This document shows, piece after piece, positions 20,946 to 32,646 of a DNA stretch of 64,000 nt (the stretch's first letter is position 1; the number at the start of each line of letters is the position of its first letter). Below the pieces are notes generated by a model, which saw only the letters and a list, made by a program, of their open reading frames with translations, was not told the origin of the DNA and made no database searches. Source of the stretch: Entamoeba histolytica HM-1:IMSS (lineage: Eukaryota; Evosea; Mastigamoebida; Endamoebidae); the NCBI RefSeq assembly GCF_000208925.1, contig NW_001914885.1, forward strand, positions 47,265-111,264, read 5' to 3'. Made by a program: the position numbers and the translations under genes.

Positions 20946-22568
20946 ATGGTTGAAAAGGAGAGCATTGTAGAGAAAATCGTGATTGTAGAAAAAGAAATAT
21001 TAGAAAATTATTGTGCTATTGATCAATTGGATAAAAGAATAACGAATTATATTCGAGAAAGAATGAATGCGATTAATTCAGATGAAGATGATATAATACT
21101 TAAAAAAGCACAAACAAAACTTATCAAAAGTTATCGTGCTTTAAAATATGAACAAGATCATAACCCAAAACTACAACAACAACTAAAAGAAGTACATACT
21201 CAAACTCAAGAAATTGAACAAAAAGCAAAAATTATTAATGCAAAAGATGAAGATTATCATAAACATACATACAAACTTGCTAAAGTTGATTCAAAAATTT
21301 GTAGGTTACAAGATACTTTCATTTCTTTGTATACAAAAAAACTTAATTTACAAGGAAAAATTAATACATTGTTAGAACAAGAAAATTCATTAAATGAAGA
21401 AATTAACAAACTAAAAGAAGATAGTAAAACAATACAACAAACTATGGAACATAAAGAGACAGAATTAGATGATAAAAATAATGTAATTAATCAATTAAAA
21501 AATCAAGAAGAAGAAATTAGAGGAGATATTAGACAACTTCAGAGAGAAATTGATGAATTTCAAGAAGAACAAAAACAAATTCAAAAAGAATTTAATGAAG
21601 AACTTAACCAAATACGTACAACATTAGAAAATGAAAGAAAAAATAATAATAAGTTAATTGAACAACTTCAAACAGAAAAAGCCTCAGTAGAAGAAGAAAC
21701 TACTATTATGCAACAAGAATTTCAAAAAAATGAAAAAGTTATAGAAGAAAAGACAATGTTTATTGAGCAAATGAAAAAGAAAATTGATGAATTAAAGAAA
21801 GAAGATAAACAAATAACAAAAGAAGTTGAAAAAGCAGAAAAAGATGTAAAAGTTGCTTTAAACAAACGTAAAGCTATTAATGATAGATTTAATGAACAAA
21901 ATCATGACATTGAAATGAGAAGAAAAGAACTTGAATTTACAGGGATTAATAATGATAATCCTAATAAAGATTTAATTGGCTTTGATGACAACTTTCAACA
22001 TCATATTCAAAAAACTCAAAAAGATGTTTTGTATGATAGACAAAAAACTGCTAATAAATTTGAAGTTTTACTTAATAGAGTTGAAGGAAAAAAAGTTACT
22101 GAAATAAATGAAGAAGAGGTTCAAAAAAGAGTTGAAGAAGAATTAAAACAAATTAATTCTGATAATAAAGTTTTAACTCCAATAATTTCTTCACCTAATG
22201 AATCAGAAGAAGAAGAGATGATTAATCCAAAAGTTCAAGCTCTTCAAGAAATTGAAGAAATTATAAAAACTAGTCCTATTCTTGAACGAGAACCTGAAGA
22301 GAAAATTAAAATGAAAGAACAAATTCAATTACTTCAACGAGAAAATGAATTAAAACAACATCAACTCCAAAAAGAAGAAGAATGTCTTATTAAAGAAGAA
22401 GAAAATAATCAAAAATTAAAAATGTCAGTTGAAGAAATTAATGAAAGAATATCTAAAATAGCTGACATTGTTGGTTTAAGTAGTACATCATCTTTTGATG
22501 TAGTAGTTGACAAAATAATGGAAATGAAAAAAGAATGTGATTGTTTAGAAAACAAAATCAAAGATTGA
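20946..22568 (+). CDS. Long coiled-coil protein
   Basis: 540 residues, intronless, almost wholly predicted coiled coil: continuous Glu/Lys/Gln heptads from about residue 5 to 330 (for example 'EEEIRGDIRQLQREIDEFQE', 'QKEFNEELNQIRTTLENERK'). A short break holding 'GINNDNPNKDLIGFDDNFQ' (about 338-356) is followed by a second coil to the end. No globular domain, membrane span or motor head is seen, so the family cannot be named; tropomyosin-, golgin- or centrosome-type structural roles are all possible. Starts 169 bp from the divergent zinc-protein gene behind a purine-rich leader, and converges with the PTEN-like gene 39 bp downstream. Confidence 0.85.
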   Translation: MVEKESIVEKIVIVEKEILENYCAIDQLDKRITNYIRERMNAINSDEDDIILKKAQTKLIKSYRALKYEQDHNPKLQQQLKEVHTQTQEIEQKAKIINAKDEDYHKHTYKLAKVDSKICRLQDTFISLYTKKLNLQGKINTLLEQENSLNEEINKLKEDSKTIQQTMEHKETELDDKNNVINQLKNQEEEIRGDIRQLQREIDEFQEEQKQIQKEFNEELNQIRTTLENERKNNNKLIEQLQTEKASVEEETTIMQQEFQKNEKVIEEKTMFIEQMKKKIDELKKEDKQITKEVEKAEKDVKVALNKRKAINDRFNEQNHDIEMRRKELEFTGINNDNPNKDLIGFDDNFQHHIQKTQKDVLYDRQKTANKFEVLLNRVEGKKVTEINEEEVQKRVEEELKQINSDNKVLTPIISSPNESEEEEMINPKVQALQEIEEIIKTSPILEREPEEKIKMKEQIQLLQRENELKQHQLQKEEECLIKEEENNQKLKMSVEEINERISKIADIVGLSSTSSFDVVVDKIMEMKKECDCLENKIKD

Positions 22569-22607
22569 ATAACATTTAATTGAATTTTTATTTGAGGAGA
22601 TACATAA

Positions 22608-23995
<1,388 letters not shown>

Positions 23996-24102
23996 TTATT
24001 TTTTTAATTTATTTTTATGATTGAATAATTCATTTTATCATTTTTTTTACTTTTGGTTAAATAACATAAAATAATGAATAGCACATTTTTTATATTACAA
24101 AA

Positions 24103-27100
24103 ATGAAAAAAAGATTGAGGCATAACAATTATGAAATAAAACATCAGAAAACTAGATTTACCCTATCAATTATGCCAAGACAACGAAAAAGACCAAACCC
24201 AACACCTTCTCCTCAACAACAAAAAGAAGGAGAAACTTGGCTTCATAACTATATTAAAAATTCACCTTATTCCAGTACTTTAAGAGAACGATTAGGATTG
24301 TCAAATGAAGAATTAGAAATAAGTATTGAATCATTAGTTGAAATGAGTCCTGATGAAATGGCATTACAAATGTCATTATTTGAAGTGTATGGTGATGACT
24401 CTTTTGAATTTATATCTGGTATTATTCAGAACTTACCAGCCATTTTAAGTCATCAAATAATCAATCAACCAAAAGAAACAAAACGACAAAAGACACCCAA
24501 ACCCACTGATCAAATTTCGTATACCCCACCAAAACAGATAAATAAACCTGTTATCCCCCAAAATGCTATTGAAAGAAATCTTCCTGATAGATATGAATTA
24601 TATATTCCTGCTGTTCCTTCTGCTAGAAGTCTTAATACAGAACGACTAGAAGTTAAAAATATTTTAGATGATTTTACTAGACCTGCTATGTTACATTATA
24701 CTCATTTAAATTATGTACAAAGTAAAGTATATGAAACTGCTTATAATAGTGGAGAAAATATGTTAGTTTGTGCACCAACTGGATGTGGTAAAACATTAAC
24801 AGCATTATTATGTATGTTAAGAGAAGTTAAAGTGCACCAGCATGATATGGAACATTTAAAAATTGTTTATATTTCACCATTAAAAGCACTTGCTACAGAA
24901 ATGACAACAACTTTTAAAAAACATTTAGGTTGTTTCAAAATGAGAGTTGAAGAAGTAACTGGTGATACTAACATTCCAAAAGCAGTTATTGCAAGTACAC
25001 ATGTTATTGTAGCTACACCAGAAAAATTTGATGTCTTGACACGAAAACAAGATGCAGAATTTGTAAATGATATTCAGTTACTTATTGTTGATGAAGTACA
25101 TTTATTGGATGAAGATAGAGGAGCTGTTATTGAAACAATTGTTGCAAGAACATTAAGAATGGTTGAAAGTCAACAAAGACCAATTCGTGTTGTAGGACTA
25201 TCAGCTACATTACCAAATTATCAAGATGTAGGAGAATTTATTAGAGCTAAACCAGAAAATATATTTCATTTTGATATGAGTTATAGAGCAGTTCCAATGT
25301 CTACTAAGTTTATTGTTTTACCTGAAGATGAAAAAGAAAATAAAGGTCACCAATTCACTCATCATGCTACTGACTTAGCTTATGATGAAGCAGAAATTGT
25401 AGTAAAAAGAGGAAAACAAGTTATTGTATTTGTTCACACAAGAAGAGAAACAGTATTAACTGCACAACGGTTTATAAAAAGAATGAAAGAAAAAGGAACA
25501 ACAGAATATTTTACTGGAAATAAAGGTAGAGAATTTGCCACACGAATAAAAAAATTACAAGGGAAAGATATTAAAGAGTTATTAGAAATGGGAATTGGTG
25601 TACATAATGCTGGAATGTTTAGGTCAGATAGAACATTTATTGAAGATGCATTTAGAAATGGTTCTTTAAAAGTTCTTGTTTCAACTGCAACATTAGCATG
25701 GGGAGTTAATTTACCAGCCCATACTGTTATTATTAGAGGAACTGAAGTATTTAATAGTGATAAAGGATGTTCTGATAAAATTTCAATCTTAGATGTTCTT
25801 CAAATGTTTGGAAGAGCAGGAAGACCACAATATGATAATGAAGGTGCAGGTATTATTATTACTGATAAAGAAGGATTAAAAAAATATATGGCTATTCTCG
25901 GTAATATGGGTAAAATTAAATCAACGTTAATGAATGGATTATCTGACCATTTAAATGCAGAAATAGTCTCTGGGACTGTTACTAATTTAGAGGAAGCATT
26001 ACAATGGTTCCAATATACTTATTTATACGTTTGTTTAAAACGTAGCCCTGGAGGTATAACATCTGATGATCTTAATTCATTAATTGGAGGTGCTGCCAAA
26101 TCATTAGAAAAACTTCAAATGATAACTATTAATGATGAAACTATAACATTTTCACCAACATTACTTGGAAGAATTGCATCTCATTATTATGTTACAGTTG
26201 AATCAATGTATACTTTTTCAGAGAAATTACATGAAGGAATGCAAATGCCACAATTACTTGATCTTATTTGTTCATCAAATGAGTTAAAGCAATTACAAAA
26301 AATGAGAGAAGAAGAAAAACAAGAAATGGAAACACTTGGTAATTCTGTTAGATGGCAATTATCATCGACAAATGACTTGGCTTGTAATAAAGCAAATATT
26401 CTTATTCAAGCAAGTTTATCTCATATCACACTAACTAATTATACCTTAATGTCTGAAACTTTATATGCAAATCAAAATGCTTCAAGAGTTACTCGTGCTT
26501 TATTTGAATTAGCATGTATTAGAGGATTGGCACGTGAAGCAATGAATTTATTAGAAATGGCAAAGATGATAGATCAACAAAATTGGGATACGGTTCATCC
26601 ATTGTTTCAATTTAAAACTCTTCCTGTTCAAGTCTTACTTAAACTACAACAACGAAAACTTGACATTGATACTATTTGTGAAATGGACAAAACTGAATTT
26701 ATTGATTATCCACAATATGCAACTGATATTATAAGACAAGCTCATGAATATCCATATCTTGTATTAGAAACTACATGTGTTCCATTAACATCAACAGTAT
26801 TACAAATGAAAGTTCATATTCATCCAGCATTTAGATGGGGAAATGATTTAGGAACAGTGGAAAATTTCTGGTTATTTATTAGTGACAATAGTTATAACCA
26901 ATTGTTTTATTTTGAAAGTTTTAATCTTTCAGAGAAAAAACTTGATGACTATAATGGTACTGGTATTCCTATTGAAATTATTGCTACTGTTCCAGTTGTT
27001 TCTGGTATTCAATATATGGTTGATGTAGTTTCAGATAAATATTTTGCTTGTACTTCTAACTTCCCTGTTCAATTTGACGAAAGTACTTTACCGACAGATG

Positions 27101-29586
27101 AGTCTTATATGACAAAACTCTTACGATTACATCCTTTACCAACAACAGCATTAAAACAATATCAAACATTCTTTAATTTCCATTATTTTAATCCACCCCA
27201 AACACAGTTCTTCTTTATTTGTTTTAATACAAATAATAATGTTATTGTTGGAGCACCAACTGGTTCAGGAAAAACTGTTGCAGCTGAACTTTGTATGTTA
27301 AAAATTTTTAGAGATACTCCAGATAAAAAAGTAGTATATATTGCACCAATGAAAGCATTAGTAAAAGAAAAATTAAGTGATTGGAAAGATAAATTGAAAA
27401 CACTGGGAAAGAATATTGTAGAATTAACTGGTGACTTTACACCAGATAGTGCTGCAATTGCAAAGGCAGACATTATTTTAACAACACCAGAAAAGTGGGA
27501 TGGTATTACTAGATTATGGACAAAGAAAAGTTATGTACAAAAAGTAGGTTTAATTATTTTGGATGAAGTTCATTTACTTGGAGAAGAAAGAGGACCAGTC
27601 ATTGAGGCAATTGTTACTAGAACTAAACAAATAAATAAAAAATTGTGTATTCAAACTCGAATTTGTGCATTAACTACTGCTATTGCAAATGTTGATGATA
27701 TGATGAATTGGATAGGAGTAGATAAAGATTCTGTGTTTAATTTCCATTCATCACTTCGTCCAGTTCCATTAATTGCACACATTGATGGATTCCCTACAAA
27801 AGCATATTGTCCAAGAATGGCAACAATGAATAAACCATGTTATCAAGCTATTCGATTACATTCACCAGATAAACCAGTAATGATATTTGTTTCTTCAAGA
27901 AGACAGACCCGACTTACTGCACAAGATTTAGTAAAGTTTTGTTTTAATGATGGAAATCCTCAAAAATTCCTTCATATGCCATTTGAAGAGATGAATGAAA
28001 TTACTAAAAGTATTACTGATGGTATATTAAAAGAATGTTTGTTATATGGAATTGGTATGCACCATGCTGGTTTAAATGATCATGATAGAGAAATTACAGA
28101 AAAGTTGTTTAAGTCTAATAAAATTCAAATATTAATTACTACAGCTACATTAGCTTGGGGTGTTAATTTACCAGCACATCTTGTTATTATAAAAGGAACA
28201 GAATATTTTGATGGTAAAAAGCATCAATTTGTTGATATGCCATTAACAGATGTTCTTCAAATGATGGGAAGAGCAGGAAGACCACAATATGATAATGAAG
28301 GAGTAGCTGTTATCTTAACATATGAACCTAAAAAAGATTTTTTGAGAAAATTCTTATTTGAACCATTCCCATTAGAAAGTTATTTTGAAACAGTTATGGC
28401 TGATCAACTGAATGCAGAAATTGCTGTTGGTAATGTTACAAATGTAAAAGAAGCTGTAAAATTTTTAACATTTACATATTATTTTAGAAGACTATTAAAG
28501 AATCCTAATTATTATGGGTATGATGGAAAAGAACAAATTGGTAAATTCCTTGTTTCTAAAGTTAAAGATGCATTAAATGAGTTGGTTAGTGCTAAATGTA
28601 TTGAAATGGATGAAAATGATGTTGAAACAACTACAAATGGAAAAATATCAACTATGTATTATATTAGTTATCGAACTATTAAAATGTTTGCTACTAGAAT
28701 GAAGAAAGATTTAAATCATGCTCAAATATTACAAATTATATCAGATGCAGCAGAATATAATAATCATCCAGTACGACATGAAGATGATATTCATTGTAAA
28801 ACTTTAGCAAAGAAAGTTAAATATGGTAATTTAAGACAATCATATGATGATCCACATACAAAAGTATTTTTATTACTTAGTGCTTATTTTGGAGAAAACA
28901 CATTACCTATTGTTGATTTTGTATTAGATACAAAAAGTGTCTTAGACCAATGTATTCGTATTCTTCAAGCTTTTATTGATAGTGTAGCTGAAAAAGGATG
29001 GACAGAAGTTGTTGTTCGTTCAATAGAAATACTTCAAATGGTTGGAAGTGGAAGATGGATTGATGAATCACCATTTTTAACATTAATTGGAGTACATCAA
29101 AAAGCAATAAAACAATTTGAGAATGAAGGTATCACTTGTTTGCCTCAATTATTAGTTGCACCTAAAGAAAAAATTGAACGAATTGCTAGAAAAGCTGGAA
29201 TGTATGGTAAACAAATTAAACATTTATTACTTCAAATAAGTAAATTCCCAAGGATAAATGTTTTTATTAAACCAATAAATAACATTCATCTTGATGATAA
29301 AGTATTTGATATAACTATTTCATTAAAAAGAATTAATGATAATTTGAATTATGCCTTTTTACCAAGATTCCCAAAAACTAAACAAGAAGGTTGGTATTTA
29401 ATTATTATTAAACCTGATGGTGGATTAGCTGCAATGAAAAGAATTAGTTTAAAGAAAAATAGTACAATATCTTTAATGTGTGTATGTCCTTTATTCCCAG
29501 GTGAATTTACATATAAAGTTTTATTATTATCTGATTGTTATATTGGTTTAGATCAACAATATGATCTTCCAATTACATTTGTCTAA
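24103..29586 (+). CDS. ASCC3/Brr2-type double-cassette DExH RNA helicase
   Basis: Up to 1827 residues, intronless. Two Ski2-like helicase cassettes, each followed by a Sec63 unit. Cassette 1: 'MLVCAPTGCGKT' (Walker A), DEVH ('LLIVDEVHLLDE'), 'GLSATLPNY', 'LVSTATLAWGVNLPAHT', 'QMFGRAGRPQYD'. Cassette 2: 'NVIVGAPTGSGKT', 'LIILDEVHLLGEERGP', 'IMMHHAGL'-type block and 'QMMGRAGRPQYD'. Both cassettes keep their ATPase motifs. Cassette 2 and the ending ('PRFPKTKQEGWYLI', 'SDCYIGLDQQYD') match ASCC3 (ribosome-collision and alkylation-repair helicase) better than the spliceosomal Brr2. The N-terminus is shorter than in either. Start is ambiguous: the first ATG at 24103 gives a 23-residue basic leader, the next at 24172 gives MPRQRKRPNP. 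Confidence 0.9.
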   Translation: MKKRLRHNNYEIKHQKTRFTLSIMPRQRKRPNPTPSPQQQKEGETWLHNYIKNSPYSSTLRERLGLSNEELEISIESLVEMSPDEMALQMSLFEVYGDDSFEFISGIIQNLPAILSHQIINQPKETKRQKTPKPTDQISYTPPKQINKPVIPQNAIERNLPDRYELYIPAVPSARSLNTERLEVKNILDDFTRPAMLHYTHLNYVQSKVYETAYNSGENMLVCAPTGCGKTLTALLCMLREVKVHQHDMEHLKIVYISPLKALATEMTTTFKKHLGCFKMRVEEVTGDTNIPKAVIASTHVIVATPEKFDVLTRKQDAEFVNDIQLLIVDEVHLLDEDRGAVIETIVARTLRMVESQQRPIRVVGLSATLPNYQDVGEFIRAKPENIFHFDMSYRAVPMSTKFIVLPEDEKENKGHQFTHHATDLAYDEAEIVVKRGKQVIVFVHTRRETVLTAQRFIKRMKEKGTTEYFTGNKGREFATRIKKLQGKDIKELLEMGIGVHNAGMFRSDRTFIEDAFRNGSLKVLVSTATLAWGVNLPAHTVIIRGTEVFNSDKGCSDKISILDVLQMFGRAGRPQYDNEGAGIIITDKEGLKKYMAILGNMGKIKSTLMNGLSDHLNAEIVSGTVTNLEEALQWFQYTYLYVCLKRSPGGITSDDLNSLIGGAAKSLEKLQMITINDETITFSPTLLGRIASHYYVTVESMYTFSEKLHEGMQMPQLLDLICSSNELKQLQKMREEEKQEMETLGNSVRWQLSSTNDLACNKANILIQASLSHITLTNYTLMSETLYANQNASRVTRALFELACIRGLAREAMNLLEMAKMIDQQNWDTVHPLFQFKTLPVQVLLKLQQRKLDIDTICEMDKTEFIDYPQYATDIIRQAHEYPYLVLETTCVPLTSTVLQMKVHIHPAFRWGNDLGTVENFWLFISDNSYNQLFYFESFNLSEKKLDDYNGTGIPIEIIATVPVVSGIQYMVDVVSDKYFACTSNFPVQFDESTLPTDESYMTKLLRLHPLPTTALKQYQTFFNFHYFNPPQTQFFFICFNTNNNVIVGAPTGSGKTVAAELCMLKIFRDTPDKKVVYIAPMKALVKEKLSDWKDKLKTLGKNIVELTGDFTPDSAAIAKADIILTTPEKWDGITRLWTKKSYVQKVGLIILDEVHLLGEERGPVIEAIVTRTKQINKKLCIQTRICALTTAIANVDDMMNWIGVDKDSVFNFHSSLRPVPLIAHIDGFPTKAYCPRMATMNKPCYQAIRLHSPDKPVMIFVSSRRQTRLTAQDLVKFCFNDGNPQKFLHMPFEEMNEITKSITDGILKECLLYGIGMHHAGLNDHDREITEKLFKSNKIQILITTATLAWGVNLPAHLVIIKGTEYFDGKKHQFVDMPLTDVLQMMGRAGRPQYDNEGVAVILTYEPKKDFLRKFLFEPFPLESYFETVMADQLNAEIAVGNVTNVKEAVKFLTFTYYFRRLLKNPNYYGYDGKEQIGKFLVSKVKDALNELVSAKCIEMDENDVETTTNGKISTMYYISYRTIKMFATRMKKDLNHAQILQIISDAAEYNNHPVRHEDDIHCKTLAKKVKYGNLRQSYDDPHTKVFLLLSAYFGENTLPIVDFVLDTKSVLDQCIRILQAFIDSVAEKGWTEVVVRSIEILQMVGSGRWIDESPFLTLIGVHQKAIKQFENEGITCLPQLLVAPKEKIERIARKAGMYGKQIKHLLLQISKFPRINVFIKPINNIHLDDKVFDITISLKRINDNLNYAFLPRFPKTKQEGWYLIIIKPDGGLAAMKRISLKKNSTISLMCVCPLFPGEFTYKVLLLSDCYIGLDQQYDLPITFV

Positions 29587-29623
29587 TTCAATTTATTTAG
29601 AATTAAATTTAAAAAAAGTTCAT

Positions 29624-30637
29624 TTAATTTAAAGAAGAATAAATTAAAACATATGCCATCTTATCATAAATATCTTTTTGGTCAATGAGTTGAATATTTT
29701 CATCATTACAAAAATACCATTTCTCCCCTCTTCTAACATAACTTACATAATGTCCTCTTCTTATTTGATTCCCACGATGTTCAATAATACTTATAAGTCT
29801 ATAATTTACATTTCCTTTATTTGTTTTTAATTGAAGAGATTCAGTATAATTAATATGATCAACTAATTTAACAACATCTAATTTCACACGATCATAAATA
29901 AAACGGTTTAATTGTAATACTAATACTTTTGGTGCTTCTTCAATAAACAATTGTTGAAAATGTGTGTTATCAATTTTTCTTTTTGAGAAAGCTAAATTAA
30001 TAGCTTGACTAACAGAACTAACGCAATTTTGTTTAGACTGAATGGGTAATGATAAAACATAAAACTCTTGTAAAACAGCTTGGTTGTGTTTTTTTTTCAT
30101 TTCATCAATAGTTATAGTCAATGACCTCATACTTCCTCTAAAATAATCAGAAATTACACTTGTTCCATCAGTTTTTTCACTTCTTAATTGAACTTTTTTG
30201 AATTTTTTTCCAACTTCTTCCCATCCCTCATCATCATCTTGTTGTGCTTCTTCTCCTTCAGATATTTTATTTTTACATTCAGTATGTAAACAGTTAATTA
30301 AAGTAGTATAAAATTCTGTTGCATCCATTTGATGTTGACCACTTTCTGTTTGTAATTTCATAATAATCTCCTTCATTGATTGAGGTGGATGAATAATTTC
30401 TTTTTGAATTCCAACTTTATTACATTGAAGAAATAAGTTAAACATATCTTTTATTGCTTTTGTATATTTCATATCATCTGTAGGATTTACTTTTTTTAAA
30501 TATTCAACAAAAGGTGGTAAAGAACATAATACCTGGAATACACTATTAGCAAAACATGTTGACCTAAAATTTTTAATGCCAAACAATGGGTATGCTTTCT
30601 TTAAATTCAACGATTTAGGTTTTACAGATTGTGACAT
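29624..30637 (-). CDS. Ubiquitin-specific protease (USP/C19)
   Basis: 337 residues from the ATG at 30637 (MSQSVKPKS). An upstream in-frame ATG at 30709 would add a 24-residue Phe-rich leader that reads like untranslated T-rich DNA, so I chose the later start. Cys box 'YPLFGIKNFRSTCFANSVFQ' with catalytic Cys28 and the oxyanion Asn; the usual GNTCF is RSTCF here. Middle: 'DATEFYTTLINCLHTECKNK', then an acidic insert. His box: 'RRGHYVSYVRRGEKWYFCND', with the closing 'MAYVLIYSS'. The protein is a minimal catalytic core that removes ubiquitin from conjugates; no UBA, DUSP or zinc finger is present, so the substrate is unknown. It ends 38 bp from the convergent helicase gene. Confidence 0.9.
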   Translation of the reverse strand: MSQSVKPKSLNLKKAYPLFGIKNFRSTCFANSVFQVLCSLPPFVEYLKKVNPTDDMKYTKAIKDMFNLFLQCNKVGIQKEIIHPPQSMKEIIMKLQTESGQHQMDATEFYTTLINCLHTECKNKISEGEEAQQDDDEGWEEVGKKFKKVQLRSEKTDGTSVISDYFRGSMRSLTITIDEMKKKHNQAVLQEFYVLSLPIQSKQNCVSSVSQAINLAFSKRKIDNTHFQQLFIEEAPKVLVLQLNRFIYDRVKLDVVKLVDHINYTESLQLKTNKGNVNYRLISIIEHRGNQIRRGHYVSYVRRGEKWYFCNDENIQLIDQKDIYDKMAYVLIYSSLN

Positions 30638-30726
30638 TATAAATGAACTTTTTGAGTTATGTATTTTAATAAAATAAAAAAAGAAAGAATTAAAAAAAAA
30701 GAAAAACATAAAAATTAATCAATCAA

Positions 30727-32037
30727 TCATTGTCTCCATTGGATTTGATCCAATAAATATCGAATTTGGATATGTTGAGGTGCAAGATCAGTTAATAATT
30801 CAATTGCATTAATTCTTTTGAGTCGTTGATATAAGTCAGGTACTGTGTCAAATAAGAATTTTAGAATATCACAACATAACATAATAAATTCATTTGTTTG
30901 GTTATCTTTTAAATAGTCAATCAAATATTCTAATATTCCTAGTTCTAAACAACACTTAATAAATGGATGACTTCCATTATTATCTGATGCCATAATATTT
31001 GATATTGTAACAAATAATGAACTAATTAATTGGTCATCATCGGTATTATCAAAAAGTCCAAATAATAATGGAAGACATCCACTTTGAACAACTTTACTTA
31101 CAACTTCGAAATTTGTTGCACTAACAAGATTACCTAATACCCAAACTGCATCACTCATTAAAACATTATCCCTTTGCACTATTCGAATTAATCCATCAAT
31201 AACATTTGGTGTAAGAAATGGAGCTAATTGAGAAGGAGTACTAATAGTGAAGAAATTCCCAATAATTGTTAGTGTTGGAGCAATAATAGTTGGCTGAATT
31301 GATGTAGTTAAGATTACAGCAAGGTATTGAAGAAATGACATTTGATTTATACAAATAGAAATGAATTGTTGATCAGATGATATTAAAGATATTAATAATA
31401 ATGATGATGAAATGAATTTAGTATTATTTGTTGTAGGAAGGAATTGCATTAATGTTTGAGGGACATGAGAATTTAGTAATAATTTTACACCAATAGGATT
31501 TGATAAAGTTAATGTAGAAAGTAATTGGATAAGTGAAATTGATGTTAGAATTTCGTTAAATCCTTTTGAAAGTTTGTCAAGAATAATTGGGATAATCCCT
31601 TGTGAATTAAATCTTTCTTTAAACTGTGTGGATGTTTGACAAATAAGAGAAACTATTTTTGATGTTATTGCAACGATTTCATTAGAAGGTGATTGAAGAA
31701 GAAAGACTAAAAAAGGAAATGAACTTTGAACCAAAATAAGGCATTGTTCAATTTGTAATGAAACAATTGTATGAAGTAATCTCAAAGCAATTAATTGTTC
31801 TTGAAAGTTATCTTTATTAATAGACATAATAGCTTGATTAATAACAGAAGTATTTTGTGTAAGAAGTAAGATAGGGTTGTCACTTTGTAATATTAAAGTT
31901 TCAAGTTGTTCAAATTGATTATTATTAATATTTCTTTTAAGTAACTCATTTCTTCTTTTCATTCTCATTTTCATAAGTTCTTCTCTCCGTTGTGAACATA
32001 ATGAAGTAATATTTGGGGTTTCACGAAGTGTTGCCAT
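30727..32037 (-). CDS. Importin-alpha (karyopherin alpha), ARM repeats
   Basis: 436 residues, shorter than the usual 500-550. An N-terminal basic segment (residues 16-38, 'QRREELMKMRMKRRNELLKR') is a plausible importin-beta-binding helix. It is followed by armadillo repeats with the importin-alpha hallmark 'SDAVWVLGNLVSA' (about 290-302; family W-A-L-G-N) and further repeats such as 'QSGCLPLLFGLFDNTDDDQL' and 'ISNIMASDN'. Importin-alpha carries classical nuclear-localisation-signal cargo to importin-beta. The reduced length probably reflects lost or divergent C-terminal repeats. Divergence from the typical W/N ladder leaves another ARM protein possible, but the IBB-like start favours this call. 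Confidence 0.8.
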   Translation of the reverse strand: MATLRETPNITSLCSQRREELMKMRMKRRNELLKRNINNNQFEQLETLILQSDNPILLLTQNTSVINQAIMSINKDNFQEQLIALRLLHTIVSLQIEQCLILVQSSFPFLVFLLQSPSNEIVAITSKIVSLICQTSTQFKERFNSQGIIPIILDKLSKGFNEILTSISLIQLLSTLTLSNPIGVKLLLNSHVPQTLMQFLPTTNNTKFISSSLLLISLISSDQQFISICINQMSFLQYLAVILTTSIQPTIIAPTLTIIGNFFTISTPSQLAPFLTPNVIDGLIRIVQRDNVLMSDAVWVLGNLVSATNFEVVSKVVQSGCLPLLFGLFDNTDDDQLISSLFVTISNIMASDNNGSHPFIKCCLELGILEYLIDYLKDNQTNEFIMLCCDILKFLFDTVPDLYQRLKRINAIELLTDLAPQHIQIRYLLDQIQWRQ

Positions 32038-32093
32038 TAATCTTCTTTTTTAGTTCAGAGTGTTTTTTGGAAACAATGAAAAATTATTGTTAT

Positions 32094-32558
32094 TCAATTT
32101 AATACTCCTTGATATTTTTTTGTTATTAAAGAATAAAGCACTAAATCATTTGATGTAGTCGATTTTGATAAATTAAGTTCATTATAATATTTGTCTAAAA
32201 CCTCATTTGTTTTATCAATTAACTGATGAAGCGTTTTTGATTGTTCAACAAGAGGATCTTCAGGAAGTTGTTCAATGAATCTTTTTATTGACTGGAATTT
32301 TCTTTGTTCTGCAAGAACAGCAGGAGATGATGTATTAATTAATATACCATCTTCAATACATAATTTAAGTATTTTATATGATAAATTAATGTCAGTATTA
32401 TTTACCAATCTATTCAATGTTTGATTTTCATCATCATCAATGAGTATTAATGGGTAATATCGTTCAAATATTTTTTGACTTAAATACTCTAATTCTAATT
32501 GATGAGAATCAGTGTTATTTACTCTAGAAGGTTTAAGAGTATTATTTAATGGTTTCAT
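32094..32558 (-). CDS. Small hypothetical protein
   Basis: 154 residues; family not recognised. Composition is ordinary for a soluble cytosolic protein: helical, charged ('LELEYLSQKIFERYYPLILI', 'VLAEQRKFQSIKRFIEQLPE'), with no membrane span, Cys cluster or known motif. It is packed 56 bp from importin-alpha on the same strand and 88 bp from SNF8, with coding-type codon use throughout, so it is likely real. The ATG at 32558 is the only good start. Confidence 0.65.
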   Translation of the reverse strand: MKPLNNTLKPSRVNNTDSHQLELEYLSQKIFERYYPLILIDDDENQTLNRLVNNTDINLSYKILKLCIEDGILINTSSPAVLAEQRKFQSIKRFIEQLPEDPLVEQSKTLHQLIDKTNEVLDKYYNELNLSKSTTSNDLVLYSLITKKYQGVLN

Positions 32559-32646
32559 TATTAATAAATGACAAAAGAAATAACTAGATCAAAATCAATA
32601 GCAATAATGTAATAAAAAAAATTAACGTAAACTTAATAAAGTGAAT

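Noticed and set aside
30638..30709. Upstream ATG for the ubiquitin protease
   Set aside because: Adds a Phe-rich leader from T-rich untranslated DNA; the next ATG gives a normal USP start.
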